Of a stretch of 64,000 nt of DNA, positions 33,016 to 45,497 are shown piece by piece. Made by a program: the position numbers and the translations under genes. How positions within the stretch are numbered: the stretch's first letter is position 1; each line of letters opens with the position of its first letter. The notes beneath the pieces were generated by a model that worked only from the letters and a program-made list of their open reading frames with translations, made no database searches and was not told the DNA's origin. Source of the DNA: Tilletiaria anomala UBC 951. Its lineage: Eukaryota; Basidiomycota; Exobasidiomycetes; Georgefischeriales; Tilletiariaceae. Location of the stretch: contig NW_013546986.1 of the NCBI RefSeq assembly GCF_000711695.1, positions 1 through 64,000 of the forward strand. The letters run 5' to 3'.

Positions 33016-34790
33016 TTTGATACAGCTTCAAGAACATTGAGTAGTTCGTTTCAGTGACGGATAGCCTGCACCAAAACAAAGAGATCAAGGTTCACTAACC
33101 TCTAGTACAAGCTGTGCGGACCAATATTGAAGCGTAAGGATGTACGAGCTTGGTGCTATTGGCGACCAAAGAAGTTTCAGATGGATCCCTGCTAGAAATG
33201 CAAGATGGTCTTCGTGCAACGGCGATCATGGGAGCACACGTATGCGACGAAGGATCGGGGCCGTACAAGCGCGCAGCTCAATGCACCAAAGCAACTTTCC
33301 AGCAGCAAGATAGAGAAAACGCATTCGTGGTGGACCGAAGCGCTTGCAGTCCCTGTAGCCCTGTTGAAGGTATCAAAGGCTGTGGATGGCTCGCAAGTGA
33401 AGGTCGCATTGGGATGCGAGGCCGTCAAGAACGGGTCGCCACTATGGAGTGCAAGGAAGGGATAAGCGTGGAACTCCACAGCGGGTACGAACGCCAAGAA
33501 GCCGCGTTTTGAGGATCAGAACGGAAGGATGCGTTGGCGGTGAAGACAATGGAAAGGTGGCAGCGGAGTCATGGGGATGCCAAAGCACAGAAGATGATGA
33601 TGGCGGTGGGAGATAACAGGCTGCATTTATATGACAGCTTCTTGTTGTTCTCGGAGAGTTGATAGGTGTAAGCTGCAGTTGCTCTTGCTCGAAGCCATTT
33701 GTCAGCGTTATCCACCCCGCTATCCCCTCGTCTCCTGTCCCTCCTTCGCCTGCATACCATCGCAGCCGCCGCCCTCATTCGTCGGCGAGAAGGAGAAAGT
33801 GTCTAAGGCCAGCAGTGTCGGCGAGGCGATGTTGAGGGTTCCTGTCGGCGATGTGGATGATGAAGCAAGCACAACTCGACCGATCTCGCCATTTGTGCTG
33901 ACAGCGAGCCGAAATCACGAGACAGGAGCTGAACATTTGGCCGCTCCAGGGCGCGCCATTTCTGCCTCTTGGCAGCCAGACTGGCCAGCGTGGAGGCAAA
34001 CATTCTAGGATTACTCATCGCCATTAACAAAAAGCGGTGAAAGGAAAAGCAAAACCCATGCATGACCACAATGTACAATAAAATCCGCTCTCCATCGCGT
34101 TTGCTGATCAAGCACGCATTCTCTTTCGGCATTAAAGAGCAAGACAGGGGAGGTGCTGAGGAAAGCGAACGCCTGCATTGGGTGCGAATTTCAGAGATCG
34201 TGTCCTTGTGGTTGTGCAGCTAAAGACTGGGCGAGGATGCTTGGCCTCATGTGGAAGGGGGGCGGATGAGTAAGCAAGCCCATGTTAACAGGAGAACTTG
34301 GGGAGGATGAAAGAGAAACGGAATTAATCATGCAGTCGGCGGTTAAAGCGCAGGCGAATAGCACAGCCTAAGAGCTCGAGCCCAGACCACCGCATTTCTG
34401 CTGTTCCGAGTCTGAAATGCAAGAACTTAAGTGTCATGCTACAGTTGTTAAAAGGTTCAGCAGAAGCCGGGAGTACCACAGCAAGCAAGAAGGGATGATT
34501 GACTGGTCCGAATGAAAAGATGTAAATTCTTGAATGAGCGCATAAACCGGGTCGATGAAGGTGAGCGATGACAATGTGGATGATGAGGTGAATCATGCTC
34601 GCTTGTGTGCAGGCCAGGCAGAGTGGTAGCTGATTGTCGTGTTCGAAACTTGAAGTTGGAACAGGCGGCTTTAGATTCCTGCAAGCCTCTGTTTAGAATG
34701 TCCATCATCTCTTTACAGCATGATGTACTGTATGTGCAGCTGGCGTTCGGCAAGGCTACACCAGAGCGAAAGACGCGCGCTTTTTCATCA
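33016..34790. other. Spacer of 1.8 kb, no supported gene
   Basis: This lies between the start of the RNA-binding protein gene and the stop of the NIPA gene. Frames up to 138 codons occur on both strands, overlap one another and resemble nothing known. The left part must include the RNA-binding gene promoter and leader. Confidence 0.45.
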
Positions 34791-37137
34791 CTAGTCATCC
34801 ATACCGCTAAGCAAGTTTGCCCTAAATGACGCCACATTGCCCTGCTGCTGCTGCTGAGTATTCGCATTGACATTGGCAGCCGCGCTGCCTATCGACGACG
34901 CAGTGGCGAGCACAGGCGAGTGGCGCACGCGGTTCTCGTGCAAGTTGTCCGGCAACTTGAGCGAGATGCTGCGCGCGTGCGCTTTGGCGCGGCCTTCATT
35001 GCTGTTGATATTGCCGTTGTTCACGCTCGCCGTGCGCGAGTGCGTCCTGTTGCCGGCGGAGCCATTTGCGCCACTGCCGCCTTTATCAGCCGAGCCGCTG
35101 GAAGACCCACGCAAAGTCGACCCGTCTCCGAAGTCATCCTCATCATCATAGTGCTCGTTGAGCCGCGTGAGGCCGACCGCCTCATCGTCGTCGTCATAAG
35201 CGTTGAACAAGACCGAGCTGCCATTGCTGCTCGCTTGCCGCCCATGCGGCGCTCCGACGGCATCGTAGCCACGGTTGATGAATAGACTCCCGCGCCTGCT
35301 CCCCCGTCCATCTAAACCTATGCCAGAATGCATGGGCAGCTGCCCGTAGCCGCCTGTGCGCTGCTGCGACATGCTCATACGAGGGTGGAACATGCCATTC
35401 TCGCCGTGCAGAAATCGATCGCGGTGTTCCGACGCCCGACCCGCAGGCACGCCTTCGCCTGTGACGAGAGACATGCGTGACTGCTGCGTGACTGGGTCTA
35501 CGAGCCTGTTCAGGTTGAGCAGGTACACTCCAAGGAAAATGACGACGAAGCCGCATAGCAGCGACATGGCTGGCGCGGCACCTTCCGTATTGAAGCCCTG
35601 GAAGAGCAGGAAGGAGGCGAAGATGGTCGAGGTGGTGAACATGACGTAATAGATCGGATTGACGACATTCGTGCTAAATTGATCCAACGCCTTGTTGAAG
35701 TAGTTCATCTGCACCAGGATGCAGACGACGACAACGATGGCAAAGCAATACGTCGAGGGATGCGTGAATTGGTTGTTCCCATCGAGCGTGAGCTTGAGAG
35801 CAACGCCAAAGCCTTTCACAGACATGACAGAGATGGAGCCGACCGAGGAGCAGATGGAAATGTATACGAGCGGCGTTCGCTTGCCCCACTTTGGCACCAC
35901 CCGGTAGATCATCCAGATGGCGAAGAACATGACTGACAAGCAATAGAACAAGAATGCTGCAGGAAGAAAGTCAACGTCGCTGTCAGTCAATGCGCAGGGT
36001 GAGAATATCAGGTGAGACGGATTCTCACCTGGCTGAATAGCATAGTTCAAAATCTCATCGACCGTTTTGATCTCTTTATCTTCGGGCGCATTCAAGATGA
36101 TGATCAGAGTGCCAACCAAGCAGAGTGTGCAGCCCACACGCCCTATCCGTCCAAGCTCTTCGTTTAATATGAAAGAAGCAAGGATTGCGCCGATCAGCAC
36201 GGACAGCGCGCCGAGTGGAGTGACCAGGATCGGCGGCGCGAATGTGTACGCTGCAAAGTTGGCAACTTCCCCAACGATCACTAGAGTGAATACAAGGCAG
36301 AAATTGGTTAGAGGATGTTCCACATAAAAGCAATCAGAGCAGGAAGTAGACGCACTGGTAGCCATGCCTGCCCACCAGATGGGGTTTTGTAGGTACGAGT
36401 GGTGATCGCTCGCAAGCCCACTCCCATGGTCTGCGGCGTCGATTAGCCCCTGAGAAGCAGCAGATACGGGTGCAGTCATTTGAAACTGCCATCTGATATA
36501 AGTCGATGACGACCATCCCCAAGCTCACCTTCTTTGTGATGATAAAACTCGTCCCGATCGCGAGCGAGCTGCTGATCGCAAGCCCGAGGCCAATCCACTT
36601 GTCCCGCGTGAGATTTGGTATGTAGGTGTAGCCGCCATCGTCCTGACTTGCGGGTGCTTGCTGTGACGCCTGCTTTCCGTTAGCCGCATGTCCGCTTAGC
36701 GGAGCGGTGGGTAGCTGCTGCGCCTGCTGATCGTGGTTGCGCTCAGCCTGCTCATCACGCTTGATATAGTGTAGCTGCAACGGGTGCTTCGAGAGTTGTG
36801 ATGCCGATGTTGCCGCAGCATCAGCATCATTATCGCAGGAGGGTACTGCACCAAAAACTCTTGAGCCTGCTGCTGGCCGACCTATTCGCCCCTTGCTGGC
36901 GCGCCGCCGCACGAAGCTCGGCCGATGCCGTCCTGCAGCGATATTCGGCATTTCTGAGCGCGTTGGCAAGCTGGGTTTCTCCAGTGCAGAAGCTTGCATT
37001 AAGCCGCTCGAGGCTACTACCACCATTAGTGCAAGGAGAAAACAGGACATAAGTGGCGCAGGTAGCCGCGACACAGGCGGTGAGTGTACCCCGCGAGTTG
37101 CGCCTCGCCCCGCGCTTGGTGTTTGTGTGAGCTGCAT
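34791..37137 (-). CDS. NIPA-family magnesium transporter (DUF803)
   Basis: Exons 37137-36529, 36449-36356, 36280-36029 and 35956-34791 join in frame (introns of 79, 75 and 72 nt) to 706 residues. The membrane core begins at KWIGLGLAISSSLAIGTSFI, continues through NPIWWAGMATMIVGEVANFA, YTFAPPILVTPLGALSVLIG and ILASFILNEELGRIGRVGC, and ends at CGFVVIFLGVYLLNLNR, about nine helices as expected for NIPA proteins. These transport Mg2+ at plasma or endosomal membranes. About 180 residues precede the core, starting with a hydrophobic stretch (LMSCFLLALMVVVASSGLM) that could be a signal peptide or extra helix, then low-complexity sequence. The C-terminal 250 residues are a Ser/Gly/Asn-rich, acidic cytosolic tail. 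Start at ATG 37137; a later Met before the hydrophobic stretch is possible. Confidence 0.9.
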
Positions 37138-40100
37138 AGTAGCAACAGCAGCCGGCCACTTGTGCCTTCCCAGCGTTGGGAAGATGCACTTCCCTTGTGG
37201 TAAGACCAGGGACTAAGGAGTTTGTGGGTATGAGGCGAGACGATGATGATGCTGTGACACCTGGTTGTTACACTTTTGCTGTGTTGTTCTTCCTCGTGTG
37301 GGATGAGATGAAGCTTGCGCAGCGCATGGCACAACTACAACGATGGAAGTCGCTTGAGCCGGTCCCCAGCTTTCTGCAATGCCACGCTGCCAAAAACGAA
37401 ACCTCCGTTGACATCAGCCAGGAAGGCACACCCATGCGGATGCCAATTCATCAATACCAACACCTTACGAGTACGATGTGCGGGATCGTAATAAGGTTGA
37501 GCTGGAAGGCCCCTGCGGGGAGAGACAAAGACAAAACACAACGGGAGCTACCAGTGTTGTTCCCCCGGCACGGCATCTGCGACAACGCGGCGCGGCTACG
37601 CGGGCGAGGCACAGAATGAGGGCGGAATTCTTGCTGGCACCTGATGGGCCTAGAGTTCACACGGAAACGGAGTGGGCCTTTACCGGCAACCCAGAAATCC
37701 TGATAGCGTCTTTTGCCCATTTCCCTGTGATCACACTGAAACCCCGGAATCACGCAGAAGGTCACAAAGTCTGACCCGCAGGCGCAGCCGCTTTCGGGGG
37801 TTTCCGACTTCCGGAAGCTTGTGTGGAAACTGCTTTTCTGTCCGTCAGAAACCTCCAGTTCCGTGCTCTGGAGGCATAGTAAGAGCAGTCTTAAAGAAAT
37901 CTCTATTTGTTCTAGCACATCAGGTGGGGGGGGGGCATCTTCCGGGGGGTATAGGAACACGATTTTCAGCAAAGTCTTTTCAGGGAGCCTTTGCTGATTT
38001 TCCGGGTGTTTATGTTTCCAGGTCCGGTACTGGGCAGGTTTCCAGACCAACCCTAGATGGGGCTGGGTGTTGGGAACGTACGTTGTACCAGCCTCGGGCC
38101 CGATAGAATGAAGCCGAAGGCGATGCTTGTGCCGGGAGCTTTCGCAGTTTGTTCCATATAGCAGCAGTATAAGTAGCTCGTATGAATATATAGCAACAAC
38201 TTGCTCGGCCTGACAACGCAGTGCTGTGTCTTGACCTGCTTGTGGCTGGGTGCAATGCGGCAATTTTTTTTAATTCGGAACATCCGAACACATGTTCATT
38301 TCACTTTCGGTAATTCCTTACCTTCTGATAAGGTCATACATACGGTGTGTGCCAACGACTAATGTGGGAGTCCGTGTCCCATCCATGCTTGAGAGAATCG
38401 AGAGCACCGCCTTGTTAGCTGTATTCTGTGTAACCAACCCTATGCTGCTCCTGCTAGACTGTCGCCCGTACTCGATGCAAATACGTGCAGCTAAATAAGT
38501 GTAGCACAGTTCACCACGTCATTTCTCCATATGTACAGCAAGACGTCGTTATGGGGTACTGTCTTTAGCGTCTGTCAAATCCGAAAAATCATCTTCCGGT
38601 TCCGTTTTGGGGCAACGTTCTGACTGTGAGACTTGTGTGAAAAGCACCAAATCACTAATGTTTGTGCGCGTGTCGTGCATCCAGCAAACATCACTACGAC
38701 CTCCACAAACAGAACCCTTGCCACCTGGCTACGCCTATTGACCGAACAAGACCATATCCATTAATGAGGTCAGCTGAAAAAGCACTTGGCCTTGATGGGG
38801 TTCAAATGACTCGACCGTTGTGGGTGGCGCAGACGGCATCAGAAGGTCGCTCAAACGTAACACATGGCGCTTGACAGGATTTTGTGCATCCTCAGTCGCA
38901 ACCGAACCAGATCTCCATGGCCCGATTCATCAGGAGAGTGGAGCGTGAGACTAAAGCCTTCCAACGCAGCTTTGAGCAAGACAAAGTCCTTTCCAACTGC
39001 TTGCCTATCCCTGACATGTTGGAATACGGCAAAAGGCCAGTGGTCGCCCTCCTTTACTGTCCCAACCCACATGCCTGGCACCTCCAGGGTCCAGCCGTTT
39101 GGAGCATTCAGCTAAATTTGAAGCTCCCCTGTGACGCTTCAAAGCCTTAGCTGACATTCATGGACTAAGTAACTCAGTCAATATCTGGCCACATCGGCTC
39201 GTGCACTCTATCATGCTTTCGTATACCCTGAGCCAGATAGAGGTAGAACATATCTCTTACCAAAATACTAGGGTTCTAGCTTAGTGCATCGGAATAGAGG
39301 TCCTTGCATTTGCGCTTTGTGCGAACTCTTTGTGGAGCTTCGCAACCCAGAACCGTCCAAACAACGTTCGGCAGCGGAAGCAACGAAGCGCCTCAAGGAC
39401 ATCTGTGACCGGTGAGTATCGAGGCGCATATGTGGGTATACCCATCACCTGGCTCCTGTCCATCTCAGTGACAACCATCAAATCGTTAAGCCTACATGTA
39501 ATATACCGACGCTAAGCCTCCAACGAAGCGCCGAATATGAGATGCAGCCGAAGTAGATGCTTACCGGCTTGACATCTTAGCGGAGCACCCTCCTGCACTC
39601 CTTTGAGCGCAAGAATTATTGGAGCGTCAGGTCTCATCCATTGAGCCTGATGTTTTGGCAGATGATTTGAAAAGCAGAGCACGAGAAGACTAACGAAAGT
39701 CTTGCATGAAATATATGCTATTTATCAGCACAGATAAGCTCACCGAGCATAGATTCTCGTGAAGACGATGCGATCTAAGAGTGGAATTAATAAGCAAGGC
39801 TTTTGTAGCCACATTCTAAAGGGCAAGGCAGATGGGCGCGCGGACGGCAGCTTCACCTTCTTACCGTCTCTTCTTTTGCCCTTGGCGCCGTTTCAGCTCA
39901 GTTCACAATTCATCCAACTGTTGTCTTTGCGCTGGCGGCATCACCGTGGGCAGGCATGCATGGCGAGTTGTGACGTTGATGCACATCAAAATGTTATGCA
40001 TTGTACCTGTGAGCATACGACACGTGCTAAATGACACAAGCCTGCATACGCATTGAGATGGACGGGACAATATTCGTCAGCGTGTATGCAAGCTTCGGCG

Positions 40101-40327
40101 CGTGTGCGACTCTTGTGCTTGGTATGGAGAAGCGTAAGCGTGCGTGTTTTAGTTGGCATAGAAGCCCGATGTTTGCATTATTCGGATTTGTATGCCATGC
40201 GCGGTGTATACCCGTGTTGCTGTCAGTGATAGGCCGTATTCCCTTTTGGTTGAAAATCCATCAATGGGCGTGAATCAGTCATGATGGCACATTCCTCTGT
40301 AATGTTTTCCTGCGGTCGACCGTGTTC
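37138..40327. other. Gene-poor stretch of 3.2 kb, origin unclear
   Basis: No frame here resembles a known protein. A 270-codon minus-strand frame (37451-38263) has an odd composition and no start context. A run of ten G lies at 37926-37935, within a segment repeatedly using TTCCGG (about 37800-38000). I looked for transposase, reverse transcriptase and terminal-repeat signatures by eye and saw none. The left 200 bases probably include the NIPA promoter. Confidence 0.45.
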
Positions 40328-40732
40328 TCAAGGACCGTTAAAGCGTCGTTTCGCTTCACAGACATCGTGCAAGGAGAGACCCATGGCGGTACAGAGCCAG
40401 TCGAGCAAATTCCATTTCTCGCGGTAGCTCTCGTGGTACACAGCTTCTTCGAATTGTCGCCTCTCCTCCGGCTTGTAAACGTGGTACAGATCGACGAGTC
40501 CAATCTTGTGCGCCATAGGCTCCAGATGCGCCAGGTCGCTCCTCTCCAAGTGTTCCAGCGCTCTACGCGTCGTGATGCCGCGTAGCGCCTCGCCTGAGCA
40601 GACAGCCTTGATACAGTCGAGTACGTCGTTACTACACGTGAGCAACAGTCGAGCGCTCAGGTCCGCCACCCGGGAGAGTTGAGCAGACGGTGGCAAGGGG
40701 AAGATTAGATGCAGAATCTCTGATGCTTTCAT
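40328..40732 (-). CDS. Short unknown protein downstream of the low-complexity gene
   Basis: From ATG 40732 the frame gives 134 residues with no low complexity: SEILHLIFPLPPSAQLSRVA, TTRRALEHLERSDLAHLEP, HKIGLVDLYHVYKPEERRQF and KWNLLDWLCTAMGLSLHDV. The regular helix-like, tryptophan-containing pattern looks like a folded domain. I do not recognise it. It begins only 70 bases after the stop of the gene at 40803-45497 on the same strand, tight for two separate fungal genes, so it might instead be a downstream exon of that gene; I found no GT-AG pair before the upstream stop that would allow this. It could also be spliced beyond 40328. Confidence 0.5.
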   Translation of the reverse strand: MKASEILHLIFPLPPSAQLSRVADLSARLLLTCSNDVLDCIKAVCSGEALRGITTRRALEHLERSDLAHLEPMAHKIGLVDLYHVYKPEERRQFEEAVYHESYREKWNLLDWLCTAMGLSLHDVCEAKRRFNGP

Positions 40733-40802
40733 AGCCGTTGGGGCTGATAAAATGACTGAGGCGCAGGAGCACACACCGTAAGGAAGACACGCGCGCAAAC
40801 TC

Positions 40803-43800
40803 TTATTCAAAAGCATCGTCATCGCCGTCATCCGATGAAATGTCTTCGAACGAAGAACTGGCAGACCCTGCCCTCGTGTTCAAGTCTCTGCTTGCACCGA
40901 GCACCTCGGTTTCTGGCAGGGGTGACAGGTGTCTGCGCGAAGCGGGCGAGGGTGCCCGTCGGTGCACTTCCTTTGGTGGTACAACAGCATTTGCCCATTC
41001 GAAGCCGTGGACGTTGGAAGCATTCAAGCTGGGCGTCTTCTCGTTGTCCGAATCGAGCTCGTCATGACTCGAAGGCCATCCAGCTGCATCTGAGGAGTGG
41101 TACAAGCCGAGCAGTTCGCAATACGGATGGGGAGGACTCCAGACATCCTCATCAGCGAGCGTGCTACCCTCGCTGCTCGCAACTGCCTGGCTGCCCGTGC
41201 TGAGGGCCTCGCTAAGCTCGCTAGCGCTCGAAAGAGCACGTTGCCGCTGGCGAGCAGCATGGCACTCGCGTGAAAAGGCGATGAATCCGCCTGGTCGACG
41301 GTAGTCGTGGGGTGGCCGTGCAGCTCTACCACCCTGCTCTGACAGATACGTCGAGGACAGGAGCTGACTAGTCGACGAAGGCGTCGAAGCGACGGTAACC
41401 CTTAGAGTCGGCTCCGGGGGTGAATGCCTGTGCTCTGGCTGTACAGCAGTCACAAGCTTGTTCTTCTGCAACGAAAAGCCGCCTCCAAGAGCTAGTCCGC
41501 TGCCGCCACGGTCATGCTTCTCTTTGCTCACTTGGCCGCCGAATGCCAGGTTCTAAATGAGACAATATCTGTTAGTCTAAGGTGCAATCTACGGATCATC
41601 TAGCTCCATGCTCACGTTCGAGTAGTCATGATCATCGCGGGGGGAGACCATAGATGTGCTGACAGCGCGGCTGACTGATTCTTGCCAAGCTCCATGTTTC
41701 TTCTCCGCCCACGCATTCGCATGCAACCCATCTTCGACGCCTTCCCCTCTGAGACAAGCATCGCTGAGCCTGTGCTTCCTACGGAACGCTTCGATTGGGC
41801 CAATTGCCCCCTCGCTTCCGGCAGGACTACCTGCAGATGGATGGCGCGTGCGGCCGTCAGGTAACAGCCCTTCTACGACGTTGCCCTGTTCGTTGCGCGA
41901 TGAGGCTGATGAGCCGCGCCTGCTGCGCTTGTCGCTGTCGCTACTGGGCTTTCTGCTTGAGCGACTTGCATGTGGGAGCTGATCGTCGGCCCCGTCGGAA
42001 GAGTCGAAGTAGACAGCAAGTGAGTTGCCGACGCTGTTTGCACCGCCAATGGACTGCAAATGCATACCGCACTTGCCTTCCTCGGCCGCTTCCGAAGAAT
42101 GACACAATCGATGATTACGGCAACTACTTCGCCTGCCCTTGCGGCGGCGTGCACTTCCCTTGCCTAGCTCGTCCTGATGAGCGACGCCTTTGAGCAGTGA
42201 AGAAGTGGAGCTAGCTGGGGAGGAGGGAGTGTCGTTGCCGCTGGCCACGCTGCTGCTGCTGCTGTTGGTGCTGCTGCTCTGACCACTTGTAGTGGGCGAT
42301 GACGCTCTCCTCGCTTGCATTGGGCCAGCACCACTGGAGGATGGAAGATTTTGAAAGCTGAGCACAAAGCTGGGCCGGCGCCATCGGTGATTGCTGACTA
42401 CCTCTTCTCCACCCTCGCTGGAGGTAGTGATGGGCGGAGACGACGCCTTCTCGGTCGCAGCAGGAGTAGCAGCTGGCTTGCCAACCGCCGACTCAGCTGC
42501 CAATGCCACTGTGCTTGGCAAGCCCTCCCTGGCAAGCGGCATAGCAGCGGAGTCCTTACACTGGATGCGATTACAAAAGTGGAAATCGTAAAGACTCGGC
42601 GCGTTGGTGGCCGGATCATTGAAGTACGATGGTTCATGCTTCGCCTCATCGACCTGCCGGCTCTCCTTTCCCCGCTTTGGCTGTTGCTGCTTCTCATCTT
42701 CTGCCGTGCTGATGCGCACGCCGGCAACTTCGGCCGCTTTTATGCTAGCAGCAGGCACGGTTTCACCGGCCAAGCGATGGAGCTGGTCGACCTTGTGCAA
42801 GGGTGCGGTCCATTCTTCCGGCACGTCCGGGAGCAGCTCGAAATTGAACGAGCTGTTCCTGCTCCTACCCTTGTGCTTGCGAGCATGCCCCTGAGCGGGA
42901 GAGTGAGAATACCCGTGCCCGTACAAAGGAGTCTTTGCGAACTCCTGCCACTCCGACGGCCGGAGCAGATTAGCGCCGAGCACCTCCGCGAGGCGGGCCC
43001 ATGTCTCCTCGCTTTTTCCCGCGACGAGCGAGCGTAGAGCGACCAGCCACTGCGCGTCGCCGAGATGCTCGCGGCGCACAAAGAGAACATTGCTGAGCGC
43101 TTGCCCGTGCGCCATGCCATCCACTCCTCCCGCAGCAGCTCGACGTTCTTCGCGCTTGTCGCCGCCTTGGGAGCTGACTGCTTCGCCCGGGAACAGGCGC
43201 TGCAACCTCGCGGCGACGACCATGACGCTGGATGGCACATGGTCCCCGAAAAGAAGCTCATGCACCTCCTTGGGACGGTTGATGAACGGCAGCAAGAGGT
43301 CGTCTGGCTTCCGACTATGGTCATCACTCCCCATGTCTAAAAGCGAAAGCCGCGGGGCGCTCACAGGCGCCTCGAGATCGACATTGGCCGCTGTTGCAGA
43401 AGTTGCGAAGGATCCGCGGTCCGAGGCGCTATGAGTATTCTCATCAACCGCGTAGGCGGACGTGCTGGAGGCTCGAGGGCGGCGTTCCTTCCGTTGCTGC
43501 TCTTCCTTCTGAGAGGTATGCTTCTGACACTGGTGCGTGTCCTCCTTCTGCTCGGAAGTTTCGCTGCATGATGCAGCAGCAGAAGCGGCGGTAAAGATGG
43601 TGATCGATGTCTTCCTCGAGCGCTTCCACTCCGCAGCATCGACACTATCTCTATCTGCACCAGCACTGGCATCTGCATCTCCGATATTTGTGCTGGTGCG
43701 ACTGGGCTTTCCAATGTCGCCGCCGCCGCCGCTGCTGCCGTCCTGCGGAAGATCTGCATAACTACGCGAGAAGCGCCTGATAAGCCTCGCGGTGGAGATT

Positions 43801-45497
43801 GGTGCGCTGCTACCGAGGTCGCTAGGGAGCTCAGCCGCGCTCTGGGGAATGTCACGGGGCGGGGAGGTACGCTCTGTGTCGTTTTCTCCGCTCTTGTGTC
43901 CGGCACCTGCTTTCGAATGATGGTCCGAAGACGCGCCGCAGAATTCATCGCGAGCGGCATCGCGGATGACTGCGCTGAGCGATATGGAGCGTGCGCGGCG
44001 TCCTGATTGTTCAAGTAAAGACGGTGGTTGAGGCTGCGAAGATGATGATATATCTTCCCTCTGCACCTTAGCTGCTGCTTCCCTCGCCGCTTTGAGCTGC
44101 CTTGAGAGTCCGCTCTCAGCGATCACACCATTGCCAGTCTGATTCGGAACAGCGGCCGCAGGCGCTGGCACTCCTGAACCAGGGCCAGAGTCCGTGGAAG
44201 GCGAGCGTGAATGTAAATGCGAGGCCGAGGCGGTGCACGAACGTGACGAGATACTGACGCTCCTACCGAATCCTCTGACAAACCCACTTCCGTTGCTCCC
44301 TCCGCCTCCTGACCCATCATTACTACCGCCACTCCCGTTGCATTGCCAACCGTGGCCGCCCGAATGCGAACGTGCATGCGACAGCGAAAACGAAGACGTA
44401 AAAGGTGATGTACTGGCTCCAGCGCTGGCACCAGCAGAGCGCATGCGCGAGCTCAAGTGGAAGCTGCCAACTAAGCCAGGTGACAACTGAGGAAGAGTGC
44501 GATTGCCCGAGGAAGCGTGACGCCTGTGCGCATGCGGCGAGCTGTCCAGCGCATTGCTGAGTTGATCCTCTGTCAGTGTCGCAGCCTGTGCACCTGGCAC
44601 ATGGACCGCAGAAGAAAGTGGCTGCTGATCGCTAGATGGCGGAGTGGGCACATCGTGCATGGATGGCGCACATTCCTCATGTGCGAGCCACTGTGAGGCA
44701 GAAAAAGCAGCGGATGACCTCCGACGGTGCCGAAGACAGAGCATAGCGATGCTGCGAGAAGTAAAGTGCGCACCGCCACGCTCGATCTCTTGCTTGTGGC
44801 CAGCGGGTGTAACGATATCGGTCGTGCTGTTGTCGCTATAACTGGTAGCGTGGGTGAATGGCACTGTGGAAGGCAGGCTCACCACTGGCGTGGAATCAGC
44901 AGTGAGGAAAGACGAAGGTGCCCTGGCGGAAGCAGGCATGGTGTGGCGACGTGCTTGTGGTCGAGGTTGAGCTTGACGCTGCCTCTGCCTCTGCTTGATT
45001 AGCTCGTCCAGCTCAGATGGCGGCGGGAAGCATACCCTTCCAACGCCTGCCTCGTGCGATTCAGGGAGTGCAAATTTTCCTCTTGAATCTTGTCCTCCTT
45101 TTTTGCGTCCTCCTGGCAGATTGAAATCGGGCGGATGGATAGATGGAAGGGGAATGTCACAAGGCCCTGGGAGGATAGAATGCAGAGCGCTAATTTCACA
45201 TGCCAAGCGACTTGGATACTGGCAGGACGACGTTGACCTCTGCCTCTGTTCTTGCGACGGTAAAGCGGAAGAGGGCGAAGAGGGAGAAGAGCTGGCCGTA
45301 GGCTGACGGTGAGCATATGACGGAGGCGAGTCTATCGCACAGTGGTCTACGCCTTTTCCTGACATGACAAGTGTTGCAAACAAGCTTGTGGCGGATCTAC
45401 AAGCTTGCAGCATTGCAAAGAAATAGACGAGTGTAGTAGAGTTTGGCGGATGTGCAAAGGATATAGAGACAGTGCTATCAGCAACGAAGCTTGGCAT
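40803..45497 (-). CDS. Large serine-rich low-complexity protein, function unknown
   Basis: Two exons, 45497-41616 and 41552-40803, join in frame (63-nt intron, GTGAGC to TTTAG) to 1,543 residues. Most of it is Ser/Ala/Gly/His-rich and probably disordered. Two stretches look ordered and conserved: an N-terminal block with GKFALPESHEAGVGRVCFPP and SELDELIKQRQRQR, and a central block with LLLPFINRPKEVHELLFGDH, VMVVAARLQRLFPGEAV, NVLFVRREHLGDAQWLVALR and ELLPDVPEEWTAPLHKVDQL. The C-terminal exon has ECHAARQRQRAL and an acidic end (SSDDGDDDAFE). No membrane segment is evident. I do not recognise the family; a signalling or cytoskeletal scaffold is only a guess from composition. Starts at 45497, 45413 or 45365 (MSGKGVDH) are all possible. 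Confidence 0.7.

Noticed and set aside
37451-38263. Minus-strand frame of 270 codons in the gene-poor stretch
   Set aside because: It lacks a start context, crosses the G10 run, and has a composition unlike the real proteins of the window; kept only as part of the stretch description.
38800-38830. GGTTCAAATG stretch as a tRNA B-box
   Set aside because: There is no matching A-box upstream and no acceptor or anticodon stem can be drawn around it.
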